NCBI GenBank assembly: GCA_012845835.1
Contig: JABAKD010000007.1
Span: forward strand, 1,521,016 to 1,585,015
Length of the DNA: 64,000 bases
Origin: Undaria pinnatifida
Taxonomy: Eukaryota; Sar; Phaeophyceae; Laminariales; Alariaceae
Reading direction: 5' to 3'
Below, one piece after another: positions 58,130-64,000 of the stretch. Numbering within the stretch: position 1 is the first letter of the stretch; each line of letters starts with the position of its first letter. Position numbers and translations under genes: made by a program. The notes beneath the pieces are model-generated. The model did not search any database. It worked only from the letters and a program-made list of their open reading frames with translations, and was not told the DNA's origin.

Positions 58130-58420
58130 CCGTGCCTACGGCAGGGGAACGACGGTCGGAGCTTCTTTTCGCAGTGGGGCTCGGAGTCACTCGCGCGAGT
58201 GGCGCCCTCATTCCTTCGCGGCCTTAAATATCGTGCGTGCTGTTTTGTTGTTTGTGACAAGAAAGCCACGTGAAAGGGGTAGCTAGCTACGCCGTGCAAA
58301 AAAAAAACGTCTAAAGTCTTTTTTTCCCTGCTAGAAAGGTACATCTTATCTCGAGGGAATGGTCTCAAACTCAGTGGCAAAAACTGGGTACACCCTCCCT
58401 ACCGAACCCATTGTCATCAA
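58130..58420. mobile_element. GGCTACGGTAGGGGG-family MITE in arm 2
   Basis: Allelic in position to 41656-41965: termini ACCGTGCCTACGGCAGGGG and CCCTCCCTACCGAACCCATT, with GAGTCACTCGCGCGAGTGGCG inside. Its presence in both arms shows insertion before the duplication. Confidence 0.7.
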
Positions 58421-59692
58421 CACTGTCTTCATGACAACACTTCATCACCTCGACGGGTGGGCGGCGCCGGGATCCATCATGAGATGGAGAGATGCAACAG
58501 ATCAAGCATAAAAAGTTTGAGTTTTCCCGGTAGACTGCCAAGTAGACTAGAAATTACACGAAGGTAGCAGATAGAAAGATCGTTGACCAAACAAGCCTGG
58601 CCACCTAAGCACCCCAAAAATATTTTTCAACTCCCCGATCACGGACAATATGACAAATCATCTAGCTAACATATTCATACGCGCCACAAATATGCGGTTA
58701 GATCTAGTTGGACTAGGCGTAACCAACCAATATATCAATTAGATATTTCACCGTTAACGCCATTGGAGCCTCGTTAAGTCGGCTGCGTTAACCATTTTTT
58801 AGGCATTGGACCGAGGATAATACCTATTTGATGTTTCTAAGAGCCAAGCAAATAGCCGCACGGAGATAGTCTCAGTTGTCTCCAACTCGACCTCGAACGC
58901 CGGAGGTAAGATGGCCTCAGGGTCAGGGGTGGTGACCCGAGAGACCCGTCGCCGTAACACAAGTAGAACACCCGCAAAACAAAAATGCTCATCAAAATCC
59001 ACGCAGTATAACCTTGGACGTGCAAGACCCACCAGTGCTTTGGTCGAGAACTAGAACCAATGATCGTTGTCAACTGAAACGGCCCTTGATTCAAGGTAGT
59101 CTGTCACCGAACCGTGAATGAGTCCGGGTCAAAAAGGGTAAATTAAGCCCGCGTGGTCTCGAACTGACACAAGAAACGACTCCTCGTGCCGCAATTCCTG
59201 CATCGTTCAGGCTGTTGGTTTTGTTGCTAATTGTCTAGCCAAAGGGAAACGGTGCACTTGCTATTAGTAGCTCAGGAAACACAGCCCTTAGTCTGTGGCC
59301 AACCCATGCTAGAGTTCTACGCCAATAAGCAACATACTCTAGCTATTACCCTAGCTCTGTGAAACGGTGGCAGTTTCCGAACTTGACCGAGGGTTACTTG
59401 CCATCCGCCCTGTGTAGCGCAGACAGCTTCAACAATTATCGGTTTCTGTCTGAACTTGGTGATGTGCATATAATATAAACCCTGTGCAACACCAGCAGTA
59501 TCCATGATTAGTAATGCCTCGCTAAACTCAACAAGACATACTCTACATACTATGTATCGGCAAGATACAAATGCTCCCAACCCTGAGCAACGCCAACAAA
59601 TTCCAAGATTAGCATCCTCCCTCCAAACCCAGCAAGATACGCATACTGTTTTATTTGTACAATGCCAGAAGCCTACCATGGTCAGCGACCCC

Positions 59693-60478
59693 TTAAAAAC
59701 GTCCGAGGCAGGATGCACTTGGTGTTAGCCCCGCGTTAAGCTCCCAGCTCCCAGGATTCTTTCTGCCTCTCGAAACTGGGTATCTGCGCGCCCCGCCTCT
59801 ACTCATGACCACGAAGAACTGGGAATTTAGTATTACCACGAGTACATGCGTGCAACACCGGAGCAGCTGGTTCAAGGATCTGCAATTGTTCTCGAAAGTC
59901 GGCAAGGCAGACAGGCTATTAAACCTGTGCAACGCTGGTAGCTTGTAGGGCGAGACATCCATCCCGAAACTATGTAAAGTACACATCCTACTACCGACGC
60001 TATTTTCAACCCCAGACCATTGGCCTCTTTCTATCTCGGCAAGAGATACACGCAATGTTAGCTCCATGCAACAACAGCAGCCTCCATGTTTAGTTTTGTC
60101 CCGCGAAACTTGGCAAGGTGCACGCATTACAGCCCTGTACAACTCATCCAGAGGAGTTGCAAGGATTAGCACGTCCTCTTTAATTGTAAACCTCGGAATA
60201 GTGTAATTGATGCCGAACTGACTCCGGGAAACGCCCGCCGTTTCCAGAAGGAGCAACCCCTCCTTAAACTTGGCAAGTGCGCGCTCCGTCTCCACGCGTG
60301 TCTGCTTTGCCTCGGCGTCCTCGGCGAACCACACCTTAAGGTTAGCCGTCGTGCCCTTGTCCATCATCCACTCCGTGAACCCGTCGCAGATCTTGCATAC
60401 GAGGAAATAGTGGACATTCTTCGCTACTGCATCGAACAATTGTTTGCAGACTACGTCGGTGTAGATCGCCAGAGAGAC
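59693..60478 (-). pseudogene. GED exon of copy 2 with read-through extension
   Basis: VSLAIYTDVVCKQLFDAVAK through GLLLLETAGVSRS matches exon 4. The following codon is CAG instead of TAG, so the frame adds about 175 residues drawn from the 75 bp repeats (for example LILATPLDELYRAV) and flanking sequence. No family similarity is expected in the extension. Confidence 0.75.
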
Positions 60479-61827
60479 CTGCGGGAAGAAGTGAGACGGC
60501 AGAACAAGCTGCTAATGAGGCAGGCCTAAAGTCAATAGGGGTCTGTACGTTTCTGCCTAAACAGTTAATGTTATTATTGGCGGGACTCCTCAATTACACA
60601 ATTAGGTTAAAAAACTATCTCGTCTAATGGTGTACCGGTATTAGTCTAAGCGTATACCGGCATTGAGCGCGTTATCAGAGTAGTACTCGTTGTCTACCAC
60701 TTGTTGTATACCTACGGTGTTGAGTTAGTTTAGAGTTTGCACGCACTCTTCGGCGTTTCATCATAAGCGTCAACGTTTTGGTGAGACATGGAGCTCCTCC
60801 AGCGATGGGCATCCGAGACGTTAGGTGCATTCCTACCATAGCATAGGGAATACATGTGTTGGAGGCTGCTGTTCAGCGAATATCCTGCAGCTCTCGGCTA
60901 TTTGTGGGCGCCCGGTTACCTCACGGTGTACCCCGGTACATCGATACATCCCATGGGGCACACGCAAATCCCCAGCTTGTAATCCGCAGGCACCTGCGGT
61001 TTCCCATGGTAGTCCTAGCAGGCATGCCCACGGGCGCCCGTGCCCGCCTAGTAGGTGGTACCCATCATGCCATAGGGTTAAAGTTCGGGGTAGGGTGAAT
61101 GAACTCCACACAAAAACTCATCATGTGGGACCAATGTTGCTTAACCTGGAGTGTGTTGCGTATATTATTGCGCACTCCTAAAACTCAACGTTAGTTACGG
61201 TTGAGGTCTTCCGACCTTAGACGTTCCGCGGCGACTGACGCGGGTCTCAACATGGGATATCGTACGGGAAACCCCACGACGAAACCCACACGCAGGATAC
61301 CAAGGGGAATTCTGACAGGCGCGCCGCGGGTGTCAGCGGGCTCCCGCGGTACCCTCCTAGGACGCTCACAAGTTAACATGTCAACTAAATAACTAGTTCG
61401 CGGTCGCCCGTGGGAGTGACGATGCGTGCCCAGGGTTTCCGGTGGGATGCCATCGGCGAGCCCACCGGCAACCACGAACTATCACGATCGTGCGAATCAG
61501 CTTCTTTCACGCGTATCAGGCACTAATACTGATTTATCTATTCGTGTATCGTCCATTGTATATATTATTGGCTACAGATTAGCACACGATGGCATAAGGT
61601 GTGGTCTGAGCTGGGAGCGTTTTGAAGGTCTTCTTGGGCGATCCTGCGTATGCGCAGTGAGCTTGATTTAGATTCATGGGTTTGTGATATTGTGTACAGC
61701 AGTAGCGCTTGGTACTGGGTTCGAGACATGCCCGACACAATTCTATGGCAACAAAAGGTACTTCTAATCTGACGTTGAACGCGACCGATTGTGAATTATA
61801 TCCCGTTGAGTCTGACATATTGCATAC

Positions 61828-62373
61828 CTGCAGCTTGTAGATGGCGAACTCTTCGCGTTGATTTTCGAACATGGTCATAAAGTCGATGAAGTACCCGGGT
61901 ACGATACCCACAGAACACAAAGAATGCGTCTTTTTCCTCACAGAGTCCACCATCTCTTGAACTCCGGCAATTGTTTCCAAATACAACGGGTCAAGAGTAA
62001 ACGCCCAGTCCAATCCAGTCTTGATTGCGTTAGACACCACTTCCAAGGTCTTGTTCTCCTTAGTTTTGATGAACTCCCCAACAAGGATCGTGTCGATCTC
62101 CTTGAGCAGGGCGGGGCAATCCTCGCATTCTCGTTCGAACAGCCTCCTCAGTGCCGTTTGCATGTAGCTCCTCACACCTTCCACCAAGCCTTGAGATCGG
62201 GTTTCAACCTCGTTGTCAGAGAAAATCTCTTGCAATAACTTGTCGCACGCGAGCCCAGCGCGTAGATCGGGCGGAGCCATTCCCTCCGTGAGCTTATAAG
62301 CGCGTGTTGCCTTCTCGACGTACGGTCCACCCCTAAGGCAAGAGTCTCGTTCGAAGAACTGCGGGATCACCTC
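61828..62373 (-). pseudogene. Stalk exon (exon 3 equivalent) of copy 2
   Basis: EVIPQFFERDSCLRGGPYVEK through FAIYKLQ, acceptor CCTCTGCAG and donor GTATGC as in copy 1. It is open throughout. One codon is lost in the serine-rich loop. An in-frame ATG at 62448 lies upstream of the acceptor. Confidence 0.8.
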
Positions 62374-63140
62374 CTGCAGAGGGTATTGGCAATAAACGTT
62401 CTTGTCAGGCCGTACGTACACTGTACTGGGAATTGATGGGGCATTCATTGCAGAGATGAGAGCAGGTGGAGTTTATAGACGGTACGAATTTGTGGTAGAG
62501 AGGGGACGGACCGCTGCAACACAGCAACAATGCCCAAACCTTACTCGCCCGGCGTTAACAACTTTCCTCAGTGGGCTTCACTGTGTCTCTTTCCTGGACG
62601 TATTAAAAAAATTGCCGGAACACAGCCATAGTTTTAAATCAAATCGCCGTTATTTCTCACTGCAACTATTATTGCCGTACGTGACATCAAATAAATGCTG
62701 ATATTGCCGTAATGACGCGTAGGTAGGGAAGAAGTCTGAATTGCCGTAGTATCGCCAGGCGTTGTGTTGTGTGTCTGTGTTGCCCGGAGCAGTAGGTAAG
62801 GTACTACTGATAGTAGCATAAATGCTCCTATTAATAGTGTGTGGTGTGATGTCTCACTCTCTGCACAGAGCAATGGAGGGACCATTGTTGGGGTAAAATT
62901 GAAAAACCCAAACGGCCCTTACAATTCCGCCCATCGTCACTGCTGCGAGTGGTACCTGGTCGTATTTACATGGTGCGAGATACACAGCAACAGTAGTGAA
63001 CGTAGTACTCTACCACGGGAAGCGTTATTACTGCTATTGCTATCGACATACAATTGCTGATACTTGTACTTGTACTGCTTGCCAGAGTGTAGTCGCCAGG
63101 ATAACCTCGCGTCGATCTCGCTGTCGATCGCCCCGGACAT

Positions 63141-63605
63141 GGTGCTCGATCACAGGTTTTGTCTTGGGTGTGGTGTCGTAGGAGAATGGGAAGCAAAGAG
63201 GTCAACCGCTAGAGTCTATGCTTTCAGTTTTGGGTGCGGTATCACGTCTATGACGTCTCGTTGATTCGCTCGAATAGTGGGTAAGTGGTGACTGACGAGA
63301 AAATCACGAAAAAATGTGGCAGAAATGATGTGTGACTATTCAATTTCGGATGATAATTGGGTTGATGAATCAAAGTCATTAGTATGGGCTTCAGCACATA
63401 CATACAATACTAATACGGTAAATCTCCCCATTCTTGTTAAACGAAAACTCAGCGAAGGGCAAAAGAAGCTAACCTACCAATAAATGGTCCGAGAGGGTTT
63501 TCGTTTCGTTTAGTAGTATCTGAATTTGATTTGTTTCTGATGGTTGACTACAAAACTACATGTGTTTATTATAAATGTATTAATTTATAAATAACAAAGT
63601 ACATG
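63141..63605. other. Upstream flank of copy 2; nothing recognised
   Basis: AT-rich towards 63540-63600. Only the few bases next to the ATG (GAGCACCATGTCC) clearly resemble the region upstream of 24276. Confidence 0.4.
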
Positions 63606-63612
63606 GCTCGCC

Positions 63613-63650
63613 ATCGCCCCGTTGGTCTAGTGGTTACCCGGATCTAGTGC
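63613..63650 (+). other. tRNA-5'-half-like segment with A box only
   Basis: CGCCCCGTTGGTCTAGTGG is a near-ideal tRNA start with A box TGGTCTAGTGG. It runs into GGATCTAGTGCATTTTTTG without an anticodon arm or B box, directly before the GGAAGCTTCC block. Confidence 0.4.
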
Positions 63651-64000
63651 ATTTTTTGTTTTTTTTTAAGCTCGTGAAAGCTTCCGTGGAAGCTTCCACC
63701 ACTTCCGTGAAAGCTTCCCTCGCTCCCATGGAAGCTTTGGAAAGCTTCAATGGAAATGGTGGGAGCTTCCATGGAAGTAGCGGAAGCTTCCGCGGAATTT
63801 CATATTGAAAGCTTCCGTTCAAGTGTCAGTGAAAACTTCCATGGAAGCTTCCAAAGAACAGGATGTACGTTTATCATTGGCTTCCGCGAACTTTCATCGA
63901 TTGTAATTTACTTCCACATAATTTGCATAACGTTCAGGTAGTATCTGGAAGCTTCCATTGCTTTCATGGAGGTGCCCATTATGGCAGACGCTTTCGCGGA
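63640..64000. repeat. GGAAGCTTCC palindrome-array element, second copy (cut by window end)
   Basis: The left edge TAGTGCATTTTTTG...AAGCTCGTGAAAGCTTCC matches the edge of the copy at 17870. Dense GGAAGCTTCC, CCATGGAAGC and TTCCGCGGAA repeats continue to the last base. Confidence 0.8.

Larger units (their letters stand above)
57885..63097 (-). repeat. Inverted duplication, arm 2
   Basis: Reverse-oriented counterpart of 35538-42175. It is shorter because it lacks the 1.4 kb C-rich insertion. At its proximal end it joins a short piece of exon 1 at about 63097-63103. At the distal end, similarity to arm 1 is still visible in GATTGCCATTGTGCGTGCTACG (reversed, about 58000-58025) and fades near 57885. 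Confidence 0.88.
59693..63140 (-). pseudogene. Truncated inverted copy of the dynamin-like gene
   Basis: Starts with ATG (63140-63138) and MSGAIDSEIDARL, like exon 1 of the plus-strand gene. Then it passes after a few filler bases into sequence matching intron 2 at about 35538. The region equivalent to 24314-35537, holding nearly all the G domain and exon 2, is missing. Stalk exon 3 (62373-61828, 182 codons) and the GED exon (from 60478) remain open with intact splice signals, and are about 90 percent identical in protein to the first copy. The GED stop codon TAG is CAG here, so the frame continues to 59693. It is most simply a decaying partial copy. A stalk-plus-GED protein without a GTPase domain is conceivable but unproven. 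Confidence 0.8.

Overview
This window looks like nuclear DNA of a repeat-rich eukaryote. The evidence is one clearly recognisable protein gene split by large GT-AG introns, retrotransposon remnants, many short inverted-repeat (MITE-like) elements, tRNA-like heads, interstitial CCCTAA-type telomere-like repeats, and micro- and minisatellites. There is no sign of operons or of rRNA or complete tRNA genes. A multicellular stramenopile such as a brown alga would fit the intron size and repeat texture, but that is an impression, not a proof.

The only convincing gene is an Mx/DRP-like large GTPase of the dynamin superfamily on the plus strand (24276-39853). It has four exons of 897, 261, 549 and 261 nt, all joined in phase 0, giving a predicted protein of 655 aa with G domain, stalk and GED. 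Its P-loop and DxxG loop each carry a Gly-to-Asp change, so it may be a pseudo-GTPase or an early pseudogene.

A second, inverted copy lies at 63140-59693 on the minus strand. The two copies sit in the arms of a large inverted duplication (about 35538-42175 against about 63097-57885), separated by about 15.7 kb. The second copy keeps the start codon and about 13 codons of exon 1, then jumps straight into intron-2 sequence. It has lost almost the whole G domain and exon 2, and its normal stop codon has mutated so that the frame runs on. Downstream of the GED exon in both arms is a degenerate tandem array of about 75 bp units that resembles the tail of that exon.

The rest is mainly repeats. 0-19 kb: a 216 bp satellite-like array, an acidic-linker repeat, a Ty3/gypsy reverse-transcriptase remnant (minus, 3.85-4.45 kb), a 177 bp duplication, a second satellite-like block, an AGCCCCCC-ended MITE, a SINE-like head, a CCTTAAA array and a 1.1 kb block of GGAAGCTTCC palindromes. 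19-31 kb: three copies of a long C-rich/G-rich element (a fourth is in arm 1), two fold-back elements, a tRNA-like head and the start of the dynamin-like gene. 31-42 kb: GGGTC arrays, more satellite-like units and arm 1. 42-58 kb: a possible Copia remnant and a run of simple-sequence arrays. 58-64 kb: arm 2 and the start of a second GGAAGCTTCC block at the window end.

Comparison of the two arms dates some insertions. A MITE near the distal end of each arm was there before the duplication. A 1.4 kb C-rich element in arm 1 is missing from arm 2, and it is itself interrupted by a further MITE of the same family.
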